DNA of 64,000 bases from Vibrio algarum. GTDB taxonomy: Bacteria; Pseudomonadota; Gammaproteobacteria; Enterobacterales; Vibrionaceae. Below are positions 53,323 through 62,971 of the stretch, piece after piece (position 1 is the first letter of the stretch; every line of letters starts with the position of its first letter). The DNA is taken from contig NZ_JAQLOI010000003.1 of assembly GCF_028204155.1 (NCBI RefSeq), positions 124,001-188,000 on the forward strand, in the 5' to 3' direction. Below the pieces are notes generated by a model. The model ran no database searches and was not told the DNA's origin. It saw only the letters and a program-made list of their open reading frames with translations. Both the position numbers and the translations under genes were made by a program.

Positions 53323-54603
53323 CTACTTAAATAAAGATGGAATAAAAAGTGTAAAACCAGGAATGTATGTAATGAGTAGTACAATAAACACATTGGCCAA
53401 AATAAATGGCATAATAGCTTTACTTATTTTTTCCATACTTTCACCCGAAATTATGGATGCAGCAAAAAGACAGCAACCAACAGGGGGTGTAGCCAGGCCG
53501 GTGATCAAATTTACGCTCATAAATATTCCAGCGTGAAGTGGATCTATACCTAACATTTTAAATAATGGAAGGAACACCGGAGTGACAATCATTAAAGCTG
53601 GTATAGAGTCCATAAACATCCCCAAGAAGAAGAGAAGAATATTGACTAACAGTAAAATCATCCAAGGAGATTGAATATTCTCCATAAGATATTGTGCAAA
53701 TAGCATTGGTAACTGTTCATTCGAGAGTGCCCAACCAAAAAGAGCTGCTGAAGCGATGATTATGGAGACACTACCAGTTTCAACCGTTGATTCTCGGATA
53801 ACTTCCAACAATTTTTTCCAGCTCAAAGAGCGGTAAATAAACATTGAAATAAATATAGCGTAAAAAGTGGCTATTACCGCAGCCTCTGTCGGGCTCACAA
53901 TTCCAAATATAATTCCACCCAAAATAATTACTGGGAGTAAAATAGCAAAAAATGCATCGCCGATGATTCCCAAGCCTTCTTTAGTAGATATACGTTCTTC
54001 TCGCCGTGGAAGTTCGACTTTCCGACCGTATAGCCATACCACTACCATCTGAGCGACACCAACCATTACGCCTGGAAGCGCGCCTGCTAAAAACATGTCC
54101 TGAATCGACACCTGCGCGATCGAGCCATAAATAATAAACATTATGCTAGGTGGGATAATAGGCCCCATAGTCGAGGATACGGCTGTTACTGCAGCACTAA
54201 AAGCCTTTGTATAACCTTTTTTTGTCATCGATGGTATCATGACAGAACCAATAGCCGTTGTATCGGAGATTGCAGTTCCGGTAATACCACCAAAGAACAT
54301 ACTTACGACAATATTTACATAGGCAAGGTTTCCCTTAACTCTTCCTACCATTAAGTCTGCCAGCCTTATAATTCTGTCACTAATTCCCGCTTCTGACATG
54401 ATTTTTCCTGCCAGAATAAAAAATGGTATTGCTAGAAGAATAAAGGAATCAAAGGATCGTAAAAGCCTTACATTTAAAATGTTAAAGGGAATATCAGCAC
54501 CAATAAAATATATCAACGTTGATGCTATCAGGGCAAAAGGAATAGGAATTCTGATTGCCATTAGCAACAGAAAGCAAATAATCATCAATACAACATAAGT
54601 CAT
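53323..54603 (-). CDS. TRAP transporter large permease, DctM type
   Basis: A 426-residue membrane protein with about 12 hydrophobic segments. The DctM family pattern shows in IPFFILAGKIMSEAGISDRI and MFFGGITGTAISDTTAIGSV, with the second repeat near LITGLATPPVGCCLFAAS. It forms the sodium-driven core of the transporter with the DctQ protein upstream. The start codon at 54603 follows AGG at eight bases. It is the last gene of the TRAP operon. Substrates are typically dicarboxylates, sialic acids, sulfonates or other organic anions. Confidence 0.92.
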   Translation of the reverse strand: MTYVVLMIICFLLLMAIRIPIPFALIASTLIYFIGADIPFNILNVRLLRSFDSFILLAIPFFILAGKIMSEAGISDRIIRLADLMVGRVKGNLAYVNIVVSMFFGGITGTAISDTTAIGSVMIPSMTKKGYTKAFSAAVTAVSSTMGPIIPPSIMFIIYGSIAQVSIQDMFLAGALPGVMVGVAQMVVVWLYGRKVELPRREERISTKEGLGIIGDAFFAILLPVIILGGIIFGIVSPTEAAVIATFYAIFISMFIYRSLSWKKLLEVIRESTVETGSVSIIIASAALFGWALSNEQLPMLFAQYLMENIQSPWMILLLVNILLFFLGMFMDSIPALMIVTPVFLPLFKMLGIDPLHAGIFMSVNLITGLATPPVGCCLFAASIISGESMEKISKAIMPFILANVFIVLLITYIPGFTLFIPSLFK

Positions 54604-54618
54604 GAATTATACCTGATA

Positions 54619-55113
54619 TTAGAAAAGAGAAATCAGCTTTTTCAGCAGATAAAGAAAAACCAGTGAGGCAAATATTGGGATAGAAAGGTAAACTAGTCCT
54701 ACAGGTAACCACGGTATGATAGGAGCATGAACTGCCCACATAGAGATAGCATGTTGGCTGCCCATTACTATAAAAATGACGCAGACTGACATCATTATTA
54801 GACAGTGAATAAAATCAAATAGTTTTTTTACTCTGGCACTTGCTTTATCGTAGAAAAAGTCAACCCTCGCGTGTCCATCCTGAAGATAAGCTATCGCGCT
54901 CCCGATAAGTACGATATAAATGTAGGAATATCTGGATACTGTATTAGACCACGAGATGGGGGCATTAAAGCTATATCTTAATAGGATATTCGCTCCAAGC
55001 AGAACAATCAGACCAGCCATCAACAAAAATATGGTATGCCTGCATACAGCTTGTAGCCTATTCATAACCTTGTCTATGCTTATGATTGCACTAACTTTTG
55101 GTGTTGTAGACAT
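54619..55113 (-). CDS. TRAP transporter small permease, DctQ type
   Basis: A 164-residue membrane protein with four hydrophobic segments. ANILLRYSFNAPISWSNTVS matches the DctQ signature with the R-Y-x-F-N region, and GSAIAYLQDGHARVDFFYDK the amphipathic loop. It pairs with DctM 15 bases downstream. AAGG lies 8 bases before the ATG at 55113. It follows the DctP gene after an 81-base gap. Normal length for a free-standing small subunit. Confidence 0.9.
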   Translation of the reverse strand: MSTTPKVSAIISIDKVMNRLQAVCRHTIFLLMAGLIVLLGANILLRYSFNAPISWSNTVSRYSYIYIVLIGSAIAYLQDGHARVDFFYDKASARVKKLFDFIHCLIMMSVCVIFIVMGSQHAISMWAVHAPIIPWLPVGLVYLSIPIFASLVFLYLLKKLISLF

Positions 55114-55194
55114 CTTATTACCTTTATTTATTAAATAGGACTGGTGTTCAAACTCACATTCAGCGTGTTTGAAAGCACCAGTACCAGGATTTAG

Positions 55195-56223
55195 TTATTG
55201 ATAGGCTTCAGGTAGACGAGCATTCGGGTCTAGATATTGGATTTGATCATACCAAGATGCCCAGTTAGGTTTATTTTTAAACCACTTGGTATAAACAGAT
55301 TCAGCCGCTGTTTTAAACTCAGCCGTATCTGGGTAGGTGACAGTCTGGCCCGCAGCTTTCACTTTTTCGATATATTGAGCTTCGCGGGCATACTGCCAGG
55401 CGTCAGTCAGTTCAATCGCTTCGTCCGCAACGCTTTGCACAATTGCTTTCTGTTCATCGTTTAACTTGGCCCAGGTAATAGGGGAAATGAACAAGATTTT
55501 CTGCGTCCACATTTGATTCAAGATGGCATAGCTTTCGACTACCTCACTCATCTTGAAGATGCTATTGCAATACACACCTAAGTCATCTGCTTCAACCATG
55601 CCTGTTTGAAGCGATGTATATAGCTCACCCCAGTCAGTAGGAGTGGCCGTAAAGCCAAACGCCTCGTAAGTATCAATAAACAGAGGGTTCTGCATACATC
55701 TCAGCTTCATCCCCTTAGCATCTTTGATATTGTTGATGGCTTTCTTACTCGCAATAGCAAAACCGTTACAGTCGGAATAAATTCCTAGAGCTATCATTCC
55801 AGTTGCTTTACTTACCCCTTCCAAGATTTCCTTTACCACACCAGAACGTCTGGCTACGTTGTAGTGTTCTTGGCTTTTAAAAAGATAAGGTAGTTGAAGG
55901 AACTGAATGTCATCGTAGTAACCGGCGATATGACCAGCACTGTTTGCCGAGAAGTCGACCGTTCCCATGGTTGCAAATTCGAGTGCTTCTTCTTCAGAGC
56001 CGGTAAGAGTGCCAGGATAGATGTTAATGTCCAAAGCCCCATCCGTTTTTTCTTCTACCAATTTCTTAAAGGTTTCGGCCAAAAGTTGGTCAGCATCGTA
56101 AACATTGTTCTGATGCGCAAACTTTAGATTCATCGTTTTTGCTTGAAGCCCAGGAACGGTAAAAAGAGCCAGGCTGGCTATCCAGAGCATGGTCTTCACA
56201 GCCTTATTTCTGTTCAGTTTCAT
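55195..56223 (-). CDS. TRAP transporter substrate-binding protein, DctP type
   Basis: A 342-residue periplasmic protein with a signal peptide of 28 residues (cleavage after LQA). Typical DctP segments are LAETFKKLVEEKTDGALDIN, FATMGTVDFSANSAGHIAGY and GMKLRCMQNPLFIDTYEAFG, with the conserved Arg (in KLRC) that binds the substrate carboxylate or sulfonate. TPTDWGELYTSLQTGMVEAD is the second domain signature. AAGGA stands 6 bases before the ATG. It heads the operon DctP-DctQ-DctM. A palindromic site lies about 190 bases upstream in the region shared with the GntR gene. Confidence 0.92.
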   Translation of the reverse strand: MKLNRNKAVKTMLWIASLALFTVPGLQAKTMNLKFAHQNNVYDADQLLAETFKKLVEEKTDGALDINIYPGTLTGSEEEALEFATMGTVDFSANSAGHIAGYYDDIQFLQLPYLFKSQEHYNVARRSGVVKEILEGVSKATGMIALGIYSDCNGFAIASKKAINNIKDAKGMKLRCMQNPLFIDTYEAFGFTATPTDWGELYTSLQTGMVEADDLGVYCNSIFKMSEVVESYAILNQMWTQKILFISPITWAKLNDEQKAIVQSVADEAIELTDAWQYAREAQYIEKVKAAGQTVTYPDTAEFKTAAESVYTKWFKNKPNWASWYDQIQYLDPNARLPEAYQ

Positions 56224-56409
56224 GGTTCATCCTTGTGTATGTCATGTATATAAAACTTAACAACTCAATAATATAAAAAGAGTTTTTAGTAAACTGCTTA
56301 TAGATTTGCAGTAACCATGCCAGCCTTAAGGTTATTCAATAAAGACAGCGGTAACTAAACTTTTTAGCCATTAGACTTTCAATCATTGAATAGTGTTTTT
56401 TGCGCCAAC

Positions 56410-56438
56410 CAACTGATATATCAGCAGGTATACCAGTT
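56410..56438. promoter_or_regulatory. Double GntR-type operator upstream of dctP
   Basis: CAACTGATATATCAG (56410-56424) is an exact 15-base match to the palindrome in front of the activase gene (60817-60834). It is followed directly by CAGGTATACCAGTTG (56424-56438), whose end is the same half-site inverted. A third, related palindrome ACTGGTTAGCCAGT lies at 56716-56729 near the GntR start. All have CTG-N6-CAG cores or a near version. The rest of the 520-base gap (56224-56743) shows no gene. Confidence 0.6.
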
Positions 56439-56743
56439 GAATAAAGTAAATGCAGAGAGGGAGCATCTTTGTATTTTGACACCCATGATTTGTGCTAAAT
56501 CCAACTTTTCGAAGTAAAAGGCAATGCTTTATCAGCGAAATGCACTACAAAAGGTCACCCTGCACCAAAAATACACACAAAGACATATTATTCAATAAGT
56601 TAACTTAATGTTATATTGTGTGATAAATTGGTTTACAGGTATGTTTTCATGAATCGTTTTTATAGTTCATGCACAACTTTACTTGGTAAAGATGAATTAA
56701 TCTGAATATACTTCCACTGGTTAGCCAGTAGTAAAAAATAGAG

Positions 56744-57394
56744 ATGGGTATGACCTCCACTAAGCAAAAAACTTATGAAGATCTTAAATATCGTATAATT
56801 ACGCAACAACTTGCCCCCGGCGATTTGCTGAAAGACAAAGAAATCATGGAGCAATACGGTATCGGTCGAACACCGCTTCGTGACGTGTTTCTTGAACTAC
56901 AAAGTGAAGGGCTGATAAATCGGGTTCCCCGCTCCGGAACATGGGTCGCCCCCATGGATTTTAACTTTCTCAAGCAAATTACTGAGGTTAGAATCGGTAT
57001 AGAAGGTGTAGCTGCCGAGCTAACTGCATCAAGGATCACAGAAAAACAGCTTGCGAGCCTAAAAAGTATTCTTGAAGAAGTAGAACACTTTGAGAAAGGG
57101 GGACAAGTAAATGATAGAGCTTTGATTCAGCTAGAGTCTGAGTTTCACAATATCATCTACTCCTCCACTGGCAATCCTCAACTCGAGAAGTTGCTGCGAA
57201 GCTACCAAAGTCTTGGAGCCAGATTTTGGCATTACCTTGTGTTCTCACCCGAGCAAATGTTTGAACAGTTCAAAAGTCATCACCAGTTACTTGAAGCGAT
57301 TGAGAAGAAAGATGGAAGCTTGAGTAAAACTATTGCAGAGAACCACATACGAGTTTATATCGATATTATTGACCGCAAGCTGGGTGTTTTATAG
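56744..57394 (+). CDS. GntR-family transcriptional regulator, FadR/FCD subgroup
   Basis: A 216-residue GntR protein. The N-terminal wHTH reads DLKYRIITQQLAPGDLLKDK and GIGRTPLRDVFLELQSEGLI with the wing RVPRSGTWVAP. The all-helical FCD-type effector domain begins near residue 75 with ITEVRIGIEGVAAELTASRI. Its metal-binding residues probably include the Asp/Glu and His of SEFHNIIY and SHHQLLEAI. It lies between the divergent TRAP operon and the convergent glycyl radical enzyme gene. It should regulate both. An alternative ATG is at 56750. Confidence 0.9.
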   Translation: MGMTSTKQKTYEDLKYRIITQQLAPGDLLKDKEIMEQYGIGRTPLRDVFLELQSEGLINRVPRSGTWVAPMDFNFLKQITEVRIGIEGVAAELTASRITEKQLASLKSILEEVEHFEKGGQVNDRALIQLESEFHNIIYSSTGNPQLEKLLRSYQSLGARFWHYLVFSPEQMFEQFKSHHQLLEAIEKKDGSLSKTIAENHIRVYIDIIDRKLGVL

Positions 57395-57403
57395 CCAAAA
57401 AAC

Positions 57404-57443
57404 AACCGGCTTTCGCGCAGCTGTTCACCGCGAAAATCCGGTT
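57404..57443. terminator. Bidirectional hairpin between gntR and the glycyl radical enzyme gene
   Basis: A long imperfect hairpin, AACCGG with TTTCGCG (57404-57417), pairs with CGCGAAA and CCGGTT (57429-57443). It lies between two convergent stop codons (57394 and 57470). Confidence 0.6.
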
Positions 57444-57469
57444 ATGTTTGATATCTATTTCTTTTTTAA

Positions 57470-59811
57470 TCACACACCTAGGTGCTCAGTCCGCAAGATG
57501 ATTTCATCTTGTGTCTCTTTTACCAGGCTGGTGAAGTATGCGCTGAAACCGGAAACCCTTACGACCAAATCTTTATATTGTTCAGGATTAGTCTGGGCAT
57601 CCAACAAGGTATCTCTATCCATGACATTGAACTGAATCTCCCCACCACCTTGCTCAGCGTATGCCTGTACCAGCATTCTTAGCGCCTGATGGTGGCTCTT
57701 TTTATCAAAGAAAGTCGGGCTAAATTTAATATCTAAAACCATACCATTTGTGGCTACACTTAGGTCTGTCTTTAATAGTGAGTTGATTGCTGCTGTTGGC
57801 CCATTGACATCCTTTCCCTGAACGGGCGAGATAGCACTGGCCATTGCTTCGCCATTCCGTCTTCCATCAGGAAGAGCACCGGTATTGATACCCATCTTTA
57901 CGTGATCTTCTACAGAGTACAGTCCCATTTGCCAACGTCCGCCGCGAGGGTTTGTAAACGATTCAACCACACTGTTTGCCGATGCAACAAGTTCTTTCAT
58001 CAGGCTATCGACTTTATCTATATCGTTGCCAAATTTCGTACATTTGCGTTGTATCGCCAGATGCAAATCTTCGTAACCTTCGTAGTTCGCCTTCAGTGCT
58101 TGTTTAAAATCTTGTAGAGAATATTGTTTCTCTTCAAAAACTAGTGTTCTGATAGCACAGAGTGAGTCAACAACATTCGCCATCCCGCATAGATTGACTG
58201 CTGAGTTATTGTATATGGCTCCTCCTGCTGTCACATCTTTACCATTCTCGATACACCCATCCATAAATGCAGACAAGAAAGGCGTCGGATAGCATTTAGG
58301 AAGCGCAGAGTCTAGTCGATTTATGGCTGTCATCGAAAACTTGAGTTGCTCTGACAACTCAGACTTATACCAGTCGAACAGTTCTTCAAAACTGGCTATT
58401 TGATCAAATCTATAGCCACTGAACAGCGGAAACTTATAGTCTTGAATGCTTTCTTTGCTCACCGCAATACTCGCAATCGAAGAGTTACCAATAATACCTC
58501 CTGCTGTTGTGCTATTGCTGTTTCCATCAAAGAACATAATCTCAAGAATTTTTCCTAAGTTAATACGTAACGCCTCTGTTTTTGAATACTCTTTACCCGG
58601 ACAAGCCATTTCGACGCATCCCACCAAGCCGTAATTCAGAGCATCTTCTTTGCTTTGCCCCATTCGTATCTTTGTCTCGATACAAAAGTCATCGATAAAG
58701 ATAGCGGGCAAACCTATCCCAGTCTGTAGTAGTGCAATGCTTTCTTCCCAAATGTGTTCTGGCATAGATTCATGATAGCGAAGACAAAGCAGAGGTTGGT
58801 CGAAGCGAGTTTTACGGCTTGCTCGCAGCATCATTACCGTGAGATCGTTGGCTACATAATTGTTATTCTTGTCCAAACCGCCCAGAGTGATATTCTGATA
58901 GCCGTGGAGAGTAATGCCGAACTTGAGCCAAAGGGCATCAATTATATCAACCGCTTGCTCCTTAGTCATTACACCATTTTTGAGGTCCTTCTCGTAAAAT
59001 GGAAACAGATATTCATCCATACGACCAAATGAAAAAGAAGCGGGAAGTTCTCTGCATACAACATTTCGTGAGTCAGCCAGACAAGTTGAACCGCTTCGAA
59101 AAACGTCTGTGCCGGTTTGTGAGATATATTGCGTAATGACTGTTCCATCATATCCATGTGTGACTTAAAATTAATATCGTCGGTCTGTTTGGATAGAAGA
59201 GCAGTGTGGTCAGCATAACGAGTAATATATTCGGATGCGGCCTGCTGACAAATTAACATTGCTTGCAGATCGTCTATTTCAGAGCTATTAGCCTGCTCCA
59301 AAGCCGCTTCTATTTGCTGAATTCTTCCGCCGATCCCGTCTTGTATAAGGCTTTCAAAGCCGGGAATTATGTGTCCTGATTCCCAGTGTTTATATAACCA
59401 CTTTGATACACACTGCGCGAATGTCCGCATTTCTTCTGCTTCCTGGGAATCGCTAGCAAAGTTGTTTGCGAGAATCCCAGCCTCAGCTTCCTCAAAGGTA
59501 TCGATACCTGCCGGCGGTCGATATAACGGATCATAATCTTCCGGAAGGTTAAAAGGGGATGACGGTTTATAAGTATAGCGATAGGCAAATCCGGCCAGGA
59601 TATCATGCTCACAAACAAGAATTTTCTTCTCACGCAGAAAATTTTTAAAGCCCATGGCAATCTGGATACTTTTCGAATCATGCTCATGCTTAGAAAAAGC
59701 CGTATGATAATGAGGAGCCCTTCTAGGTATTTCTTTCCGGTCATAGTAGTGATGACGGCGGTCAAATATGTATTTGACGCGTTTGCTGATGGTAACGGTT
59801 GGTGCTGTCAT
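57470..59811 (-). pseudogene. Glycyl radical enzyme (PflD/dehydratase-lyase type), frame broken once
   Basis: A glycyl radical enzyme of about 780 residues. The radical site is VRVSGFSAYFTSL near the C-terminus (Gly in RVSGFSA). The catalytic Cys and Glu lie in GLVGCVEMACPGKEYSKTEA. The 5' part reads MTAPTVTISKRVKYIFDRRH to ENFPLLFHLVVW then stops. The 3' part begins in another frame as RMDEYLFPFYEKDL. Adding one C to the C3 run (59042-59044) joins ENFPASFSFGRMDEYLFP. AAGGA stands 8 bases before the ATG at 59811. The CxE active site suggests a dehydratase or C-X lyase rather than pyruvate formate-lyase. The substrate is likely the anion imported by the TRAP transporter. Confidence 0.85.
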
Positions 59812-59872
59812 TGCTTTCTTCCTTGAATAATTTTGTAAGTCTGATTTTACTTTCTGTTGAGTTTTATTTTTA

Positions 59873-60838
59873 TTATCCTATTTCTGCACTTAACCCCAAG
59901 TCGTGGTAACACTTTAATGCTTTTTGCAAAAAAACCTCAGTTGGTGGAGCATACCCTTTAGTTGTGTTGACTAACCCTATCGTTTCGTATTTTCCTGCTC
60001 CATAGCTATGGTAAGGGAGCAGTTGGACCTGGTTTGGATTAGATAGAGTTGCGACAAATTGGGCGATGTGTCTATGTTCTTCAACACTGGTATTAAAATT
60101 AGGAATAACCGGAATACGAACGATATATTTCGCTTTACTTTGGTCGATTAACTGTAGGTTTTTGATGATTCGCCGGTTATCCACCGTCGTCCATCGTTTA
60201 TGCTGCTCTGAATCGATGCATTTTAAGTCGTAAAGAAAAAGTGAAATGTATGGAAGTAGTTTTTCTATGCTTTTAAACGGTACATTGCCAGCTGTATCTA
60301 AAACCATAGATATACCTTCTGCTTTGCAGAGCTTTGCTACCTCTAGAATGAAATCGACTTGCAGTGCGGCCTCTCCGCCCGAGAATGTCACACCACCACC
60401 TGATGTTGAGTAATAGTGTCGATCCTTAACTATTTCGGTGAACAGTTTGCTGGGGCTATAGCTTTTCCCTATGAGTTCCAGAGCATCCTGTGCACAGGAT
60501 TCAACACAATCACCACAGCCGATGCACTTTTTATGGTCGAATGAGTGCACATGTCCTTCTGTTTTGTGAGCTTTCTGAGTACATACAGGCGAGCAGTTTC
60601 CGCAAGAAGTGCAATTACTGGCAATATACTGAAGTACAGGTAGAGAACCTATTGTTTCCGGGTTATGACACCAGGCACAACGTAAATTGCATCCCTTAAA
60701 AAAAACGGTTGTCCTAATTCCAGGCCCATCATCAAGAGAGAACCGTTGAATATTGCTTATCAGTGCTGGTTTCACGCTATCACTTTGAAGAAGTCCAACT
60801 TGTGGGCCTAGTATTCCAACTGATATATCAGTTGTCAA
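59873..60838 (-). CDS. Glycyl radical enzyme activating protein (radical SAM)
   Basis: An activase of about 300 residues. The cluster motif is CNLRCAWC (CX3CX2C), preceded by SNIQRFSLDDGPGIRTTVFF. Two further [4Fe-4S] ferredoxin-like sets follow in NCTSCGNCSPVC and KCIGCGDCVESC. Barrel motifs GGGVTFSGGEAALQ and LYDLKCID are typical of PFL activases. The frame opens at TTG 60838, but a perfect palindrome (60817-60834) lies inside it. The real start may therefore be the GTG at 60775 (VKPALISNIQRF), nearer the usual N-terminus, though its ribosome-binding site is weak. It activates the glycyl radical enzyme 61 bases downstream. Confidence 0.88.
   Translation of the reverse strand: MTTDISVGILGPQVGLLQSDSVKPALISNIQRFSLDDGPGIRTTVFFKGCNLRCAWCHNPETIGSLPVLQYIASNCTSCGNCSPVCTQKAHKTEGHVHSFDHKKCIGCGDCVESCAQDALELIGKSYSPSKLFTEIVKDRHYYSTSGGGVTFSGGEAALQVDFILEVAKLCKAEGISMVLDTAGNVPFKSIEKLLPYISLFLYDLKCIDSEQHKRWTTVDNRRIIKNLQLIDQSKAKYIVRIPVIPNFNTSVEEHRHIAQFVATLSNPNQVQLLPYHSYGAGKYETIGLVNTTKGYAPPTEVFLQKALKCYHDLGLSAEIG
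60817..60834. promoter_or_regulatory. Perfect 18-base palindrome upstream of the activase/glycyl radical enzyme genes
   Basis: CAACTGATATATCAGTTG is a perfect palindrome. The first 15 bases recur upstream of the dctP gene (56410-56424). A GntR dimer site is the natural reading. It lies 42 bases before the GTG at 60775. Confidence 0.65.
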
Positions 60839-61203
60839 TCATTTCTAACCTTTAACTTATAGCTTTTGCTTGTACTATGTTCAGCCAACAAGTAAGCGGG
60901 GAGGTATTTTTACAAAACATTTAGTTCTTTCTTCTTGGGGCAACGCTACGCATAGAGAACTCCTTATGCATTTAGGTGGGGCATAGGTATTAGTCAACGC
61001 ATGTGAAATTCATATTAACGAATTACCAATTGAGCTTTTATTCAAAATGACAATGGGGCTCTTTCGTATTTCAAGTCGGCCTAATGAATGTCCGGAAACA
61101 GCACAGAGTTGTCGCCTTTGCCAACAAAATATCTACTACGTTCTCTCCTGATAGTGATAAAATCTCCGCTTCAGAATTACCGAGAAACTAGGTATTTATA
61201 AAA
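60839..61203. other. Intergenic region upstream of divergent genes, no gene seen
   Basis: A 365-base gap between the activase gene (-) and the 112-residue gene (+). A short ATG-led peptide of four codons (60842) with AAAGG upstream lies before the activase frame. Otherwise no feature is evident. Confidence 0.4.
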
Positions 61204-61542
61204 ATGTTTATTCATCATGTTAACGACATCGACTGGCTTGTGATTACAGCTTTTGAAGAACTGAAAACTCTATTTATTGAAGAAGCCGGTGCGATCCCCT
61301 CTTGCTTCTCTACCTCCAGCGAATTGAGCCTAATTGATCAAGCCAAGCGCACTTATGGATATTTGCCTACACTCAGCGGTGTAATAACCGATACCGGTAC
61401 ATTTCAAAGCCAAGATAACGAAGAAGATTTGAACCCACAGCTTGCCTGCCTAGTTGAGGGGCGCGGTCGAGTGTTTATCTATCACGGCGGTTTTGTGGCT
61501 TTTGTAGATGACGACCAAACGTTTATTACCCGAATGGCCTGA
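61204..61542 (+). CDS. Hypothetical protein
   Basis: A 112-residue soluble protein, MFIHHVNDIDWLVITAFEEL and onward, ending DDDQTFITRMA. The acidic stretch SQDNEEDLNPQ and the C-terminal IYHGGFVAFVDDD have no family I recognise. The ATG at 61204 follows an AGG ten or so bases upstream, a poor site. Length and codon pattern suggest a real gene of unknown function. It converges with the next gene after a 126-base gap. Confidence 0.55.
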   Translation: MFIHHVNDIDWLVITAFEELKTLFIEEAGAIPSCFSTSSELSLIDQAKRTYGYLPTLSGVITDTGTFQSQDNEEDLNPQLACLVEGRGRVFIYHGGFVAFVDDDQTFITRMA

Positions 61543-61668
61543 AGATTATTCTGTAAATTGAAATCGGTGAATTGGCATCCCTAGCCTTTCATCCGCAAGC
61601 GTTTCGTTTATTGACAAGGTGCGAGTTGAATGGAGCCGGATACTAGCTTCAATAAGAAAAGCATTCGC

Positions 61669-61914
61669 TTACTCCTTGAGCTGGTGACCTGTCTTCTTTG
61701 CAAGCTTTTGCATAGCCTCGGAAAACGTTGTTGTCCCCCCTTTAGCTTGAACCTGTAAAACCTTATGCCCCATCTTTTCCAGCGCGTGACGCTCTGATAA
61801 AACCGCTTTATCGCCTTGTTGACTGCCCTGTGCAGGCTGATGAATGTAACATCCTTCTAGTTGGCCATCTTCTATCAGTTGGTGGTGTTTCAGTGTATTG
61901 ATATCAAAATTCAT
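61669..61914 (-). CDS. Small hypothetical protein
   Basis: An 81-residue soluble protein beginning MNFDINTLKHHQLIEDGQLE, with HQPAQGSQQGDKAVLSERHA and a lysine-rich tail. No signal peptide or known domain. The start at 61914 has only a weak purine stretch upstream. It stands alone. Function is unknown. Confidence 0.5.
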   Translation of the reverse strand: MNFDINTLKHHQLIEDGQLEGCYIHQPAQGSQQGDKAVLSERHALEKMGHKVLQVQAKGGTTTFSEAMQKLAKKTGHQLKE

Positions 61915-62198
61915 AGTTAGTCTATTAGCTTAAAATGTGGGGGAGTCTCTGTGGCAAAGACCGCCGTATATATTAATTTATCGTATGTACCATAAGGCAT
62001 TTTAAGCATAAAAAGCTAATGCAAATACAGTAATGAATGACATCTAATCGAGTATGCTCAGTTTAAAAAGTGCATTTTCGATTTAGAAAACGCCAACTAT
62101 AACGTCTCTAGACAGAATTTTGTTAGACAAACTGCTGACTCTAAATACATTTGAGCAAAGGCAAGTTAGGCGAGTTTACCCTCAAACCACCTTTCGAC

Positions 62199-62654
62199 TC
62201 ATCTAGGCTGTTGAGATAGTTTAACTCTAATGCGCTCTACACGATCTCTGTTAACGCCAAAGTCCGAGCGGCCAGTACGAGAAGCTGAGCGAACATGAAT
62301 AACAGTGCGTCCTGATCCCCCTTCTAAAATATAAAATTCAATATCATCAACAAACCTGAAAACTGAAGAAATGTATTCTGCATAAACATAATTACTTTTA
62401 ACTTCTATGACTTTCGATTTACCTTCGGAATTCAGCACTTCCAAAATACGGGCTTGAGCATTATCAACAGTGCCATCAAACATGATTGGTTCGATATTAC
62501 TGTCGTCATTCGTGCTTATCTGACTGTTTACGCAGTTCGGTGAATCAGGGCAGGAAATAAGCATTCCATCAACTAAGCCAAGTTGTGGAAGTGTTGAAGA
62601 GCACCCAATAAGAAGTGATGTGCAAGTGATAAACATTAGCGCTTTTAATTTCAT
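62199..62654 (-). CDS. DUF1499-family lipoprotein
   Basis: A 151-residue lipoprotein. The signal ends with LLIGC, so Cys18 is lipidated. The mature domain has CPDSPNCVNSQIS near the start, a cysteine pair seen in DUF1499, then SVFRFVDDIEFYILEGG and SASRTGRSDFGVNRDRVERI, the family core. Function is unknown. A single gene on the minus strand; the left-hand flank 61915-62198 shows no other gene. Confidence 0.88.
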   Translation of the reverse strand: MKLKALMFITCTSLLIGCSSTLPQLGLVDGMLISCPDSPNCVNSQISTNDDSNIEPIMFDGTVDNAQARILEVLNSEGKSKVIEVKSNYVYAEYISSVFRFVDDIEFYILEGGSGRTVIHVRSASRTGRSDFGVNRDRVERIRVKLSQQPR

Positions 62655-62971
62655 TAAACGATCCGGATAGAAAATACGTCCTAAAGAGATAAATATCCTA
62701 TCACTTAGGCTTTACCAAAAATAGAATACTTCAACAATCCACTGTTATTGGACCATTACAACTTACCAATAGACCTTTAAGCCGACAAAAATTGAATGAG
62801 TTTCTAGCTAAGGCTAAACCTTCTATTTTCGCTATGTAAGATTGTTGTTTAGCCGCGTTTATGGATGGCCAATTTCTGCCTGAACATCCCCTCTTTTTGT
62901 GGGCAAGCCAGCTGATATCAATTTATCTCATGTGTTTAAGGTAGCACGACATCCAAATAATACCGCCTTAT

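Noticed and set aside
57470..59811. Pyruvate formate-lyase for the glycyl radical enzyme
   Set aside because: PFL has two adjacent catalytic cysteines; this protein has GCVE, as in dehydratases and lyases, and a two-ferredoxin activase.
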